Below, one piece after another: positions 25,290 through 34,485 of a stretch of 37,736 bases of DNA. Positions within the stretch are counted from its first letter, which is position 1. Every line of letters starts with the position of its first letter. This stretch comes from Rhodobacteraceae bacterium bin131. Its GTDB lineage: Bacteria; Pseudomonadota; Alphaproteobacteria; Rhodobacterales; Rhodobacteraceae. The notes under the pieces were generated by a model. That model had not been told where the DNA came from. It saw nothing but the letters and a program-made list of their open reading frames with translations, and did no database searches. A program made the translations under genes and the position numbers. The DNA lies in assembly GCA_002239085.1 (NCBI GenBank), contig MPNP01000017.1:1-37736 (forward strand), given 5' to 3'.

Positions 25290-26150
25290 ATGAACAGAAC
25301 TCTTGCCCGGTTACTTCAAGCTCCAAGTATAGTATTGTTACTGCTTTGGATGGTTGTTCCACTTTCAATGACCATCTATTTTTCTACAATCAGATTTAAT
25401 CTTCTTTATCCCGAAAGATCGGGATTTATCGGGCTTTCAAATTACACCTATTTTTACACGGATCCAGCCTTTTGGCCAGCCATTTTAAACACCTTGATAC
25501 TCGTTGGGTCAATATTGGTGATAACAGTGGTTTTAGGCTTGGCAATTGCTATTCTAGTTGATCGCCCCTTTTTGGGAAGGGGAGTCGTCAGAGTGTTGTT
25601 AATTTCCCCCTTTTTCATTATGCCCACAGTGAGTGCACTGCTGTGGAGCAATATGATGATGAATCCGATTTATGGACTTTTTGCAGCAGGCTTTAATGCT
25701 ATTGGTATGGAACCAATCAACTGGCTGTCGGACTATCCGCTTCTATCCATAATTATTATGGTCAGCTGGCAATGGACACCATTTGCTATTTTGATATTTA
25801 TCACTTCACTTCAATCGCGCGATTTGGAACAAAAGGAAGCAGCAACACTTGATGGAATTGGCTTCTGGGCACAGTTTTGGAATTTGATTTTACCGCATCT
25901 CGCTCGACCCATTTCAATCGTGATTATGATTCAGATGATTTTTCATCTTTCGATTTTTGCTGAGATTTTTGTGACCACGGGAGGTGGGCCTGGCTTTCAA
26001 TCGACTAATCTCGCGTTCTTGATATTTACCCAAGCCCTCAAAGGCTTTGATGTTGGCGTGGCATCGGCGGGAGGAGTATTTGCGATTGTCCTCGCCAACA
26101 TCGTTGCCTACTTTCTAGTGCGGATGATCGGCCGCAATATGACTGTGTGA
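25290..26150 (+). CDS. smoF: Polyol ABC transporter permease (SmoF-like)
   Basis: A 286-residue inner-membrane permease of the MalF-type binding-protein-dependent family with about six hydrophobic segments. The cytoplasmic EAA loop reads EQKEAATLDGIGFWAQFWNLILPHL (around 181-205), which contacts the ATPase. It pairs with the next gene, starting 3 bp after its stop. No strong ribosome binding site is visible before the ATG at 25290. Confidence 0.88.
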   Translation: MNRTLARLLQAPSIVLLLLWMVVPLSMTIYFSTIRFNLLYPERSGFIGLSNYTYFYTDPAFWPAILNTLILVGSILVITVVLGLAIAILVDRPFLGRGVVRVLLISPFFIMPTVSALLWSNMMMNPIYGLFAAGFNAIGMEPINWLSDYPLLSIIIMVSWQWTPFAILIFITSLQSRDLEQKEAATLDGIGFWAQFWNLILPHLARPISIVIMIQMIFHLSIFAEIFVTTGGGPGFQSTNLAFLIFTQALKGFDVGVASAGGVFAIVLANIVAYFLVRMIGRNMTV

Positions 26151-26153
26151 TAT

Positions 26154-26984
26154 ATGACCGATAAGCAAAAAGAAAAACTAAAGCATAATCTGCTGGTTGG
26201 TTGTGCATGGCTCACCGCGCTGGTGATGTTTTTTCCGATCTTTTGGATGTTTCTGACAAGTTTTAAAACTGAATTAATCGCGATCTCAGTCCCGCCAAAG
26301 TTATTCTTTGCTCCAACTTTAGATAACTTTTTCCTCATTGAAGAACGAACAAATTATTTTAACTATGCTTGGAACTCAGTGTTCACGAGCTTTGGCGGAA
26401 CGTTTCTTGCCATGCTAGTGGCCATTCCCTCAGCATATTCAATGGCCTTTAATCCAAGTCGCTGGACCAAAGAAATTTTACTCTGGATGTTATCGACAAA
26501 AATGTTGCCAGCAGTCGGTGTGCTCATCCCAATTTATTTGATTTGCCAAAGGCTAGGGCTTCTTGATAACACTTTCGCACTTATTTTTATCTTCGCCATG
26601 ATCAATCTACCGATCATCATGATGATTTTATTTAACTACTTTCGCGAAATACCGGTTGAAATCATTGAGGCAAGTCGCTTGGATGGAATTTCGACTTTCA
26701 GCGAGATTGTTAATATCGTTATTCCACTTTCATGGGGCGGAATAGCTGCAACAGCTCTCCTATCAATTGTTCTACTGTGGAATGAAGCCTTTTGGTCAAT
26801 CAACCTGACAGCCTCTGATGCGGGTACTGTTGTGGCGTTAGTCGCGTCATTTTCAAGCCCAGAGGGACTATTTTGGGCCAAACTTTCGGCGGTCTCTACA
26901 TTAGCGTGCGCGCCCATTTTAGTTCTCGGATGGCTCACGCAAAAGCAGTTAGTGCAGGGACTAACTTTTGGGGCGGTCAAGTGA
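26154..26984 (+). CDS. smoG: Polyol ABC transporter permease (SmoG-like)
   Basis: A 276-residue MalG-type permease with six hydrophobic segments. The EAA loop is EIIEASRLDGISTFSEIVNIVIPLS (around 169-193). It begins 3 bp after the SmoF-like gene and is likely translationally coupled. A 215-bp gap without a gene separates it from the AraC regulator; no terminator was seen there, so transcription may continue. Confidence 0.88.
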   Translation: MTDKQKEKLKHNLLVGCAWLTALVMFFPIFWMFLTSFKTELIAISVPPKLFFAPTLDNFFLIEERTNYFNYAWNSVFTSFGGTFLAMLVAIPSAYSMAFNPSRWTKEILLWMLSTKMLPAVGVLIPIYLICQRLGLLDNTFALIFIFAMINLPIIMMILFNYFREIPVEIIEASRLDGISTFSEIVNIVIPLSWGGIAATALLSIVLLWNEAFWSINLTASDAGTVVALVASFSSPEGLFWAKLSAVSTLACAPILVLGWLTQKQLVQGLTFGAVK

Positions 26985-27199
26985 TTAACACCCTTTCTTC
27001 AAATGGGTTTAACCGCGAGGTTTGCTTAAGCTCAGTCTCGTCTGGATTACTCAGCTTTGCCAGAGAAGAACATGTTGGGGATCATAATATGCCAGTGTTA
27101 GTCCCAAATGTGGTGATTATACCTTCTCATTGGCTTCAATACAGTCCCCTTCAGACGATCTTCGTTGATGGGTGTTCTGAACACAGATAAAACCTTAAG

Positions 27200-28093
27200 A
27201 TGTCAATTATCCAACCTGAAATTGAGTACGTCGATCGCGCGACACAGACCATTCGCTATTTGGAGCATGGATGGCCAACCGAGCTATGTCGTTGGCATAG
27301 TCATCCCGAGTACGAACTTCACTTGATTGTGGCGACAAGAGGCAGAGCCTTTCTTGGCGACTATATTGGAGAGTTTAAACCGGGCTCTCTTTTTCTTGCG
27401 GGGCCTGATTTACCACATAACTGGGTAACTGACGAGTTAAAAGCCCATAAAGCCGTGCCACTCAGGGATATGTTGGTCCAATTTAGTGAAGAAAATTTAG
27501 TGAAGTTGATTCAGGCTTTCCCTGAATTTAACGAACTGTCGGGAATGTTGCGATTAGCAGAATCAGGTATTGAGTTTGTGAAATTTAATGCGAAGGAAGC
27601 TCAAACTCGATTAGAAGCGATTAGAGATTCCTTTGGATCTGTGCGGATTATAGCTTTACTTGAGTTTCTCATTCGTCTCAATTCACATCCCCAAAAAAAA
27701 GTTCTATCGGTGGTGCGCACAACCCGCCCGGTCAGAAACTCGATCCAAAACCGCATAGCGAATGTCGTTGACCACATCACACAAAATTATGCGGAGGAGA
27801 TTTCGGTTGGGACGGCGGCTGAAATTGCCGGAATGAGTAAGACTTCATTTGCTCGAAATTTCCAATTGGCAACGGGTAATCGATTTGTGGAATTTGTCAA
27901 TCGGGTTCGCATTGGTCAAGCATGTTCAATGCTCTATGGAACGGATGAATCAGTATCCCAAATATGCTATACCGTTGGTTTCCAAAACATCGCCAATTTT
28001 AATCGTCAGTTTCGACGATTCAAAAAATTGACTCCACGTGCTTATCGGGATTTGGCTCGGCGTGAATTAGTATCAAGTTCGGCTCAGTCATAA
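27200..28093 (+). CDS. AraC-family transcriptional regulator of the polyol operon
   Basis: A 297-residue regulator with an N-terminal cupin-like sensing domain (WHSHPEYELHLIVATRGRAFLGDYIGEF, about 31-59) and a C-terminal pair of helix-turn-helix motifs (VGTAAEIAGMSKTSFARNFQLATG, then SVSQICYTVGFQNIANFNRQFRRFKKLTP). It is embedded between permease and dehydrogenase genes, so it probably senses the imported polyol and activates its own operon. Its stop overlaps the next start (TAATG). The start has only a weak ribosome binding site. Confidence 0.88.
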   Translation: MSIIQPEIEYVDRATQTIRYLEHGWPTELCRWHSHPEYELHLIVATRGRAFLGDYIGEFKPGSLFLAGPDLPHNWVTDELKAHKAVPLRDMLVQFSEENLVKLIQAFPEFNELSGMLRLAESGIEFVKFNAKEAQTRLEAIRDSFGSVRIIALLEFLIRLNSHPQKKVLSVVRTTRPVRNSIQNRIANVVDHITQNYAEEISVGTAAEIAGMSKTSFARNFQLATGNRFVEFVNRVRIGQACSMLYGTDESVSQICYTVGFQNIANFNRQFRRFKKLTPRAYRDLARRELVSSSAQS

Positions 28094-29514
28094 TGAAAAA
28101 AACTGTCCAAACCAATTGCTATTCAACCAGTTACAAAAAGACCGATTGTAACATTGGGGTTGTTCACCTTGGCTTTGGTGCGTTTCATAGAGCTCATCAG
28201 GCGGTCTATTTCGACGATCTGATGGAAAAGAGTGGTGTGCTCAACTGCGGTATTGCTGCTGTCAATCTCAAGGGGGGTGATAGCAAGAAATTCGCCCGCG
28301 TTGCAGAAATTAAAAACGGCTATTTATTAAAAACGGTTGCTCCTGATGGGAGGCAAAATTATCGCCTTGTGCGACCGCATTTAAGTTATGTCGACTGGCC
28401 CGAAAGACCTCGTGAAGCTGAGAATTTGTTTAGTTTACCTGAAGTTCAAGCCGTAACAATCACCATCACTGAAAGCGGTTACAGTTTAAATAGTGATCAT
28501 TCATTGAATCTTGATGATAGTGCAATTGTGCACGAGCTTAAGGGGGGTCAATGTACCACAATCTATGGTTTCCTTGCCAACGCTTTGGCACAACGTGCAG
28601 AGAAAACTGATGCACCAATATCTATCCTGTGTTGCGATAACATTCGTGAAAATGGAACGATGCTTGCTCGTAATTTGAATACGTACCTCCAAGCAACAAA
28701 GCAGTTAGCTTTGGCACAATGGGTTTCTGACAATGTAGCGTTTCCTAATTCAATGGTCGATCGAATTACACCACGAGCCAATCCAGCTTTAGAGGGCGAG
28801 ATTCAAACCCTGTTTCCTGGTCAAAACTTACAGCCCATCCATGCGGAAGAATTCTGCCAGTGGGTGATTGAAGATTCATTTAATGGAGCAATGCCTGATT
28901 TGGGCCATGTTGGTGTCGAAATTGTACCTGATGCTAATCCATATGAGGAGGCGAAGATCAGGATACTTAATGGCGGTCATACAGGTTTGACCTACCTTGG
29001 AGCACTGGCCGGTTACAAAACCTTCGACCAAGCGATGGCTGATGATATGCTTCGGAATCATTTTGATGCATGGGAAAATCAGGAAGTTTTACCCGGATTA
29101 GACATATCGTTACCCTTTGATAAATCGCATTATCTGGATGTCATTACAGCACGGTTTAAAAATCAAGCAATTGCTGACCAACTTGAGAGAATTTGTGTGG
29201 ATGGGTATACCAAAATGTCGATTTACATTCGTCCAACTTTAGCCGGGTGTCTCCAACACGGTATTACCCCATACAATGGCTATAACTGTGTTGCAAGCTG
29301 GATTGTATTCTCGCGTCGATGGGCTGAAGGAAAAATATCCTTTACATACCACGAACCGTACTGGGGTCAACTCCAGCCACTCCTTGCTGAAGGAAAGGAA
29401 GAAGAGGTCGCTCAATCAGCGCAGTTATGGGGAGAATTACCCGAAAAATATAAGGACTTTGTTCCTGATATGGTTACTGCTATCAAGGAGATGGAAAAGA
29501 AATGGCCGGCTTGA
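28093..29514 (+). CDS. mtlK: Mannitol/polyol 2-dehydrogenase (long-chain PSLDR family)
   Basis: A 473-residue NAD-dependent polyol dehydrogenase. The N-terminal cofactor site reads GVVHLGFGAFHRAHQAVYFDDLM (about 22-44). Further family marks are NSMVDRITPR (about 218-227) and the catalytic Lys region with AKIRILNGGHTGLTYLGALAGY (about 292-313). It oxidises a hexitol such as mannitol, sorbitol or arabitol to a ketose in the cytoplasm after import. It overlaps the regulator stop by one base and its own end overlaps the ATPase gene by 13 bp, so the operon is tightly packed. The substrate assignment is by family only. Confidence 0.87.
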   Translation: MKKTVQTNCYSTSYKKTDCNIGVVHLGFGAFHRAHQAVYFDDLMEKSGVLNCGIAAVNLKGGDSKKFARVAEIKNGYLLKTVAPDGRQNYRLVRPHLSYVDWPERPREAENLFSLPEVQAVTITITESGYSLNSDHSLNLDDSAIVHELKGGQCTTIYGFLANALAQRAEKTDAPISILCCDNIRENGTMLARNLNTYLQATKQLALAQWVSDNVAFPNSMVDRITPRANPALEGEIQTLFPGQNLQPIHAEEFCQWVIEDSFNGAMPDLGHVGVEIVPDANPYEEAKIRILNGGHTGLTYLGALAGYKTFDQAMADDMLRNHFDAWENQEVLPGLDISLPFDKSHYLDVITARFKNQAIADQLERICVDGYTKMSIYIRPTLAGCLQHGITPYNGYNCVASWIVFSRRWAEGKISFTYHEPYWGQLQPLLAEGKEEEVAQSAQLWGELPEKYKDFVPDMVTAIKEMEKKWPA

Positions 29515-30551
29515 ATTTAAACGGAGTGTCGAAGTTCTTTGGTGATTTGCAGGTGATTCATGATGTAAATCTTGACATTGCCGATGGTGAATTTGTCGTG
29601 TTTGTTGGCCCCTCTGGTTGCGGGAAATCCACACTTTTAAGAATGATCGCAGGATTAGAAGAAATCAGTTCTGGTTCAATCTACATTGGTAAAAATGAGG
29701 TGAACGAAGTTGCCCCTTCCAATCGGGGAGTTGCAATGGTGTTTCAAACATATGCCCTTTACCCGCATATGTCGGTGTACAAGAATATGTCTTTTGCGCT
29801 TGAACAGTCCGGTATACCTAAAACTGAAGTTGAGAAAAAAGTGCGTCATGTCGCCGAAACTCTCAAAATCACACCCCTGTTGAAACGTACTCCTCGTACA
29901 CTTTCGGGTGGGCAACGCCAGCGCGTGGCAATTGGACGAGCGATTGTCAGAGAACCGGATGTTTTTTTGTTTGATGAACCATTATCCAATCTTGATGCGG
30001 CCCTTCGTGTCCAAACTCGGCTTGAAATTGCTCGGCTTCATAATCGGCTTGGTACAACAATGATTTATGTGACACATGATCAGGTTGAGGCGATGACCTT
30101 GGCCGACCAGATTGTGGTGCTGAAAGATGGTGTTGTTGAACAAAAAGGGAAACCAATTGACTTATACGATAGTCCACAAAATAAGTTCGTTGCTGAGTTT
30201 ATTGGTAGTCCCAAAATGAACTTTTTTGCAAATCATGATCTACAACACATGAATTCTACTCTTGCTCAGTCCAGCGAAGACTATATCTGGGGTGCCCGTC
30301 CCGAGCATTTTGTTGAATGTAATAAGAGTGAAGCACTTTTTGTTGGTCGACTTGAGTTGGTTGAACACCTAGGAGAATATGTTCTTGTCCATCTTATTGG
30401 TGATTCTGAACTTGAATTCATCGCCAAGATGAATCGTCTTCCGACCACCTCAAAGGGAGAGGAAATTTACTTTACTGTCGAAAGAGAAAGGTTGCATTGT
30501 TTTTCAAAAAACGATGGTAAGCGAATTCTAGATCCCACAATCAAAGCATGA
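29502..30551 (+). CDS. smoK: Polyol ABC transporter ATPase (SmoK/UgpC/MalK-type)
   Basis: A 349-residue ATPase energising the SmoF/SmoG permease. Walker [10 protein letters not shown] (36-44), Q-loop [12 protein letters not shown] (81-92), signature [17 protein letters not shown] (134-150), Walker B VFLFDEP (154-160) and switch His192 in YVTHDQ are all present. The C-terminal part (from about 235) is a MalK-type TOBE domain (GARPEHF). It overlaps the dehydrogenase gene by 13 bp. The operon end is followed at 30673-30691 by a weak AT-rich stem. Confidence 0.92.
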   Translation: MAGLNLNGVSKFFGDLQVIHDVNLDIADGEFVVFVGPSGCGKSTLLRMIAGLEEISSGSIYIGKNEVNEVAPSNRGVAMVFQTYALYPHMSVYKNMSFALEQSGIPKTEVEKKVRHVAETLKITPLLKRTPRTLSGGQRQRVAIGRAIVREPDVFLFDEPLSNLDAALRVQTRLEIARLHNRLGTTMIYVTHDQVEAMTLADQIVVLKDGVVEQKGKPIDLYDSPQNKFVAEFIGSPKMNFFANHDLQHMNSTLAQSSEDYIWGARPEHFVECNKSEALFVGRLELVEHLGEYVLVHLIGDSELEFIAKMNRLPTTSKGEEIYFTVERERLHCFSKNDGKRILDPTIKA

Positions 30552-31579
30552 TTAAATGGCAATAAATCTGGTATTGCTTAATCAATAGTTTTGCTTTGAA
30601 TAGTGTATTCCTGCAGCGTTAAAATGCTGGGAAAAAGTTTGTCCTTAATACCCTTTTTCGGCCTTTGATTTGAAAAGATAGTTTATCTTTTGTTCTATTT
30701 TAACTTTATCGAAAAGCAATATCGGGTTGAACTGTAAGATCAAATTAGAAATTCATTTAGAATTTACGGCTTAAGGTTTTAATGAAGAGTAATATTTCTG
30801 TAATTTACCAAGGATTGGGGAGGGGTTCATTACTTTGCTCGAGGAAGATTGAGCATATAAAATTCCCTTATCGAAAAAGGCACTCTTTACAGAGAGCAAC
30901 AAGCTGAAGGTGGAGGTCGACCTTAAGTGGCTGAAGAAGTATGATGAGAGTTCTGGATGAAACACCATATTTTTTGGCATTAAACCCTGTTCTTGAGTTC
31001 TTCGTCCAGTTCTAGGAAGTATCGGATTAAGTTGTGGAACCAGAGATAAGATAAAGTTCTCAGTTTTTAGAATTAGATTATCTGTGGAGGGGCTGTTGAT
31101 GGCATCATCTGTATTGGCCATCGGCTTGCAAAGGTAATTGTGTAATCCAGAGTACAATAATTAAATCAATGCAAGGGCACAGGATTCTATATTTGTGAAT
31201 TTAAATACCAAGACTCTGAAAGAAGATATCCTGGAGGTTCTGAATCTGATATATCTCTTGCTGTAAAACCTAAGGCAAACGAATACCTAAAACCGGCCAA
31301 TAGAACAAGCGGCTAAAATCTGGGTGGATATATAAGTGGTGTCACAATTGCCTTTATTATCGGTGTGAAACAATATTGGTGACCGCCAAAAACTACCGTC
31401 GGAGTATGAGAATTGAACTCTGGGGTTCATTAGCAACATGATTTCACTGGAATTATGTTACTCAAATTTTGTACCGAAATTACAAGAATAAATTTTTGAT
31501 TTTACCAAAATAAAGGGTATGTTATAAAAGGCTCATAAAACACTTCGCAAGTATTACCCAAAAGGAAATTCCTTTATAA
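30552..31579. other. Decayed noncoding region after the polyol operon (about 1 kb)
   Basis: No intact gene. A plus-strand segment near 30885-30950 reads LFTESNKLKVEVDLKWLKK, reminiscent of the end of an IS3-family OrfA, but nothing around it confirms this. An AT-rich stem (AAAAGATA/TATCTTTT, 30673-30691) could be a weak terminator for the polyol operon. The rest appears to be degenerate sequence. Confidence 0.35.
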
Positions 31580-32415
31580 AAATTACAATAATATTCCCTA
31601 AACAAAACAAATCAAGAGAATGGATTAACAAGAAACGATGGCCTGAAGGGGCTTACTTTTCTTATTCTGGCACTTTCAATTTTCCAACAAATGTTACTCA
31701 TCCATCACAAAACCTTCGTTGTAGGGATTGTAAAAAAGCCATTCTTTTCAGTTAAAGCAGGAACAATAATGCACAAGTCCAACTTAAATCACCAAGATCG
31801 TCATTTTTATGTTCATAAAAACCTCAAGGGTATTGCAACTATGAAACTTCATGGAGAGCTGGAAATTATTGAGGGTCAGTTTGGTCGTGTGTAAGTTATT
31901 TCTAGTAAACCTATGAGGTCAACGATTCCCAATTGAAGGGGATTGTTGAAGTTCATGAAGTTTAGAAGAGGGCAAGGAAACTAACAAGCACCAGTTAATA
32001 TAAAATACTGCAGTTGCTAACATGAAAGAACGAGGGAGCAACAATCTTGTTGCCAATGTGGTTGTAGTTACCTGGAGGAACACTACAAGGTTTTGTCAAG
32101 TAAACCACCTAGGAAGGAACTGAAATCTTTGCCGATAGAAACAAGTCCTATACTGGATTTGGAAACCACAAAACAGTAAATCACAGTATGGGTGCGTCTG
32201 AGGATAATGTCCTCAACAGTAGCATTGATTCCTACTGGGCAATGTTCAAGGGAAAAAAGGGCATTTATCTCAAGATGAGTTCCATAACACTTCTCAGATA
32301 TGTAGGTGAGTTTATCGGTGGTGATAAGCAAAGAAAAGCCAATACCACTGACCAAATAACAGATTTGGTTTTAAGTATGAATAACAAGCAATTGACTTGT
32401 AAAGAGTTCATTCAA
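31580..32415 (+). pseudogene. IS1595-family (ISXO2-like) transposase pseudogene
   Basis: A plus-strand relic recognisable by ordered blocks in different frames: REWINKKRWPEGAYFSYSGTFNF (about 31612-31680), LRCRDCKKAILFSVKAGTIMHKSNL (to ~31786), LKGIATMKLHGELEI (to ~31869), GIVEVHEV (near 31937, where the first DDE Asp region should be), and RNKSYTGFGNHKTVNHSMG then SIDSYWAMFKGKKGIYLKMSSITLLRYVGEF (32139-32314) from the end of the DDE domain. The first zinc Cys pair is lost and several frameshifts and stops occur. It is a second, independent IS1595 relic, in the opposite orientation to that at 17150. It ends just before the MT-A70 gene. Confidence 0.8.
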
Positions 32416-32429
32416 TAGAAAGGAACAAT

Positions 32430-33086
32430 ATGGATGAAATTGTCAAATCTGGATATTCAATTTATAATAAGAAAGCCAAACAAAAGACCAAAGTAAATAT
32501 TCTTAAAGATTTATATCCACCTTTACCTGAAAAAAGGTTTTCAATAATTTATGCTGACCCACCTTGGCATTATAACGGGAAATTGCAATACGACAGGTCA
32601 GCAACAATAAATGGGAATAAGGGTTGGAAAAAGGATATTTTTATCAGTGGAGCAGCTTTTGAATACCCTACAATTAAAACTTGTGAAATGAAAACATTGG
32701 ATGTTTGTTCAATCGTTGAAGATGATAGCCTTTTATTTATGTGGACAACAAACCCACATTTAGCTCAAGCAATAGAGCTTGGTAAAGCATGGGGATTTGA
32801 TTATAAGACAGTTGCTTTTGTCTGGAACAAAATGAATCACAACCCTGGGCAATATACGCTGTCATATTGCGAGTTATGTTTGTTATTCAAAAGAGGTAAG
32901 ATACCAAAACCTAGAGGTGCAAGAAATATCAAACAACTATTAAACATACCTCGAACAATACATAGTTCTAAACCGAATGAAGTTGCGGACAATATTGTTA
33001 AAATGTTTCCAACACAAAAAAGAATTGAGTTGTTTGCTAGACGAAAAAGAAAAAAATGGGTTGGTTGGGGGTTAGAGGCAGATTAA
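32430..33086 (+). CDS. MT-A70-family DNA N6-adenine methyltransferase (M.MunI-like, orphan)
   Basis: A 218-residue adenine methyltransferase with catalytic DPPW (43-46) in FSIIYADPPWHYNG and MT-A70 features LLFMWTTNPHLAQAIELGKAWGFDYKT and PNEVADNIVKMFPTQKRIELFAR toward the C-terminus. Bacterial MT-A70 enzymes include M.MunI, which modifies CAATTG, and phage modification enzymes. GAAAGGA precedes the ATG. Its stop overlaps the stop of a convergent fragment resembling the C-terminus of the MunI endonuclease, so it is probably the surviving half of a MunI-like system. It looks intact and may still methylate host DNA. Confidence 0.85.
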   Translation: MDEIVKSGYSIYNKKAKQKTKVNILKDLYPPLPEKRFSIIYADPPWHYNGKLQYDRSATINGNKGWKKDIFISGAAFEYPTIKTCEMKTLDVCSIVEDDSLLFMWTTNPHLAQAIELGKAWGFDYKTVAFVWNKMNHNPGQYTLSYCELCLLFKRGKIPKPRGARNIKQLLNIPRTIHSSKPNEVADNIVKMFPTQKRIELFARRKRKKWVGWGLEAD

Positions 33087-33295
33087 CTTTCAGTTAATAA
33101 ATGTTTCAATTTTGATTCAAAACTTTCAATCAATTCATCGGTTGTGTTTGTATCTCTCCAAAAGAAAAAATGGTCTTTGTATACATCAAACCAGCAAGTA
33201 ACTTCTTTTACTCTACAAATATCTCTAGTTATATCGCCCTGAAACACAATCCAAAAAGGCAAATAATATTCGTCAATCCCGCCCTTTTCTCTTAA
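33083..33295 (-). pseudogene. C-terminal remnant of a MunI-like restriction endonuclease
   Basis: An open minus-strand frame of about 70 codons with no start codon, bounded upstream by TAA at 33296-33298. It reads GGIDEYYLPFWIVFQGDITR then DICRVKEVTCWFDVYKDHFF then FWRDTN. From memory this corresponds closely to the last third of MunI (FWVVFEGDITRD, then VREITFWYDHYQDNYFMWR). The N-terminal two thirds, with the nuclease active site, are absent from the adjoining 347 bp. The stop overlaps the convergent methyltransferase stop. Hence the endonuclease is dead while its modification partner persists. Confidence 0.72.
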
Positions 33296-33642
33296 TTACT
33301 CAATTCATCTTTATCCATAATAGAATTGTAAATAGCAGAATAAAATTATGAGTTAAATATGAAAAAGAACAAAATGATTCAGAAAGGCCGGTCATACAAC
33401 TCAATCAATACTACCAACCGTATATGAAGGGAATGGGAAAGTAAGTTCACATACCAACCACCCAGATAAACTGGCTTGGATACTGTTTAAGGACTATGAA
33501 TTTGAATGCGAGGATGAATAACAATCAAGGGAATTAGATTACGAATGTATATAATTAACTTCAGCAAAATAAGATAAATCGGTTATAGTATGGTTTATTT
33601 GATAACCTGACAACCAAGGTACATGAAATTGGAGGCAAGATC
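33296..33642. other. AT-rich gap (347 bp) with no gene
   Basis: No coding sequence or further endonuclease homology was recognised. The right part should contain the promoter of the 33643 gene, whose GGAGG lies directly upstream of its ATG. Confidence 0.4.
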
Positions 33643-33897
33643 ATGAATGAAACAGGACAAGATCTGCTAACTGAAGAACTCGGATTTTACAATCAAAACA
33701 AGGAAAAGTTTCTCCATGAATACACTGACCGCTACTTGCTTATCAAAGGTAACGAGCTGATTGGAAATTTTCCTAATAAGGAACAAGCAGTAGGCGAAGG
33801 AATACGCCGTTTCGGTAAAGAACCGTTCTTGGTTAGATTATCCGGGATGGATACTCCCACAATTACTATTCCTGTTTTGGCATTAGGGTTACCATGA
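33643..33897 (+). CDS. Small conserved protein (DUF5678-like), partner of the protease-like gene
   Basis: An 84-residue protein. The segment FYNQNKEKFLHEYTDRYLLIKGNELIGNFPNKEQAVGEGIRRFG-x-EPFLV (19-64) resembles small proteins of the DUF5678 type, recognised from memory. The C-terminal PTITIPVLALGLP is hydrophobic. GGAGG precedes the ATG. Its stop overlaps the next ATG (ATGA), so the two proteins are translationally coupled and probably act together. Function unknown. Confidence 0.75.
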   Translation: MNETGQDLLTEELGFYNQNKEKFLHEYTDRYLLIKGNELIGNFPNKEQAVGEGIRRFGKEPFLVRLSGMDTPTITIPVLALGLP

Positions 33898-34367
33898 CGA
33901 TCCTGAATTTTCGAGCTGATGGCAAAAACCAAGCAGGTGAGTTTATTCCTAACCCTGAAACACTTGCTAAAGTGGGGCCTATCATTCCAATAACCCTTGC
34001 CCTTCCGGACGATGCTCAGCGGGCCTACATTGACCGTAATGAAAGCCCACCGTCACCCATAAAAGGGTATGCGCTAATTGACACCGGCGCTAGTAACACA
34101 TGCTTTGACCTAGATGTTGCCCACAAGGCAGGTCTTCCAATTGTTGGCTTGTCAAATATGGCATCTGCCTCCCGGGCTAAACAACAAGTCCCGACCTTCG
34201 CAGGTAAAATAATCTGCCCGACGCTTACTATAAATGTGAATGAAGGTATGGGTGCCAAGTTGTTTTCCCTGAACAATAAATTGATCGCTCTTCTAGGGCG
34301 TGACATCCTCAAATCGGCTATTCTGATCTATAATGGACCTGCGGGACATTTTTCACTCGCAAATTGA
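33894..34367 (+). CDS. Retropepsin-like aspartic protease-fold protein
   Basis: A 157-residue protein with the retroviral-type aspartic protease signature YALIDTGASNTCFD (about 59-72; catalytic Asp in DTGAS) and a second family mark LIALLGRDILKSAILIYNG (about 128-146; the LGRD-I-L motif). It has no signal peptide or membrane helix. A single DTG copy implies activity as a dimer, if active. It is coupled to the preceding small protein by an ATGA overlap. The pair is seen together in other bacteria as far as I recall, but no role is known. Confidence 0.8.
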   Translation: MTILNFRADGKNQAGEFIPNPETLAKVGPIIPITLALPDDAQRAYIDRNESPPSPIKGYALIDTGASNTCFDLDVAHKAGLPIVGLSNMASASRAKQQVPTFAGKIICPTLTINVNEGMGAKLFSLNNKLIALLGRDILKSAILIYNGPAGHFSLAN

Positions 34368-34485
34368 CCAAACAGATTTTAGTTAATGTCAGTTAGGTAA
34401 ATCGGAATTTCTGTTTTGATCTTGATTCCTTAATAACTTGATTGAAGCACAAAAGCAATGGAAGCATTGCAAACCTGATGTTAAA

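Noticed and set aside
26873-27190. Plus-strand 105-codon frame overlapping the end of the permease gene
   Set aside because: It mostly reads the permease in another frame, has no ribosome binding site, and does not join the AraC frame.
30885-30975. Possible IS3-family OrfA tail (NKLKVEVDLKWLKK)
   Set aside because: Only one short leucine-zipper-like stretch matches, and the expected OrfB motifs were not found downstream; kept only as a remark.
30771-31157. Minus-strand 128-codon frame
   Set aside because: Low-complexity Ser/Leu/Asn composition, no ribosome binding site, no family; looks like chance in AT-rich DNA.
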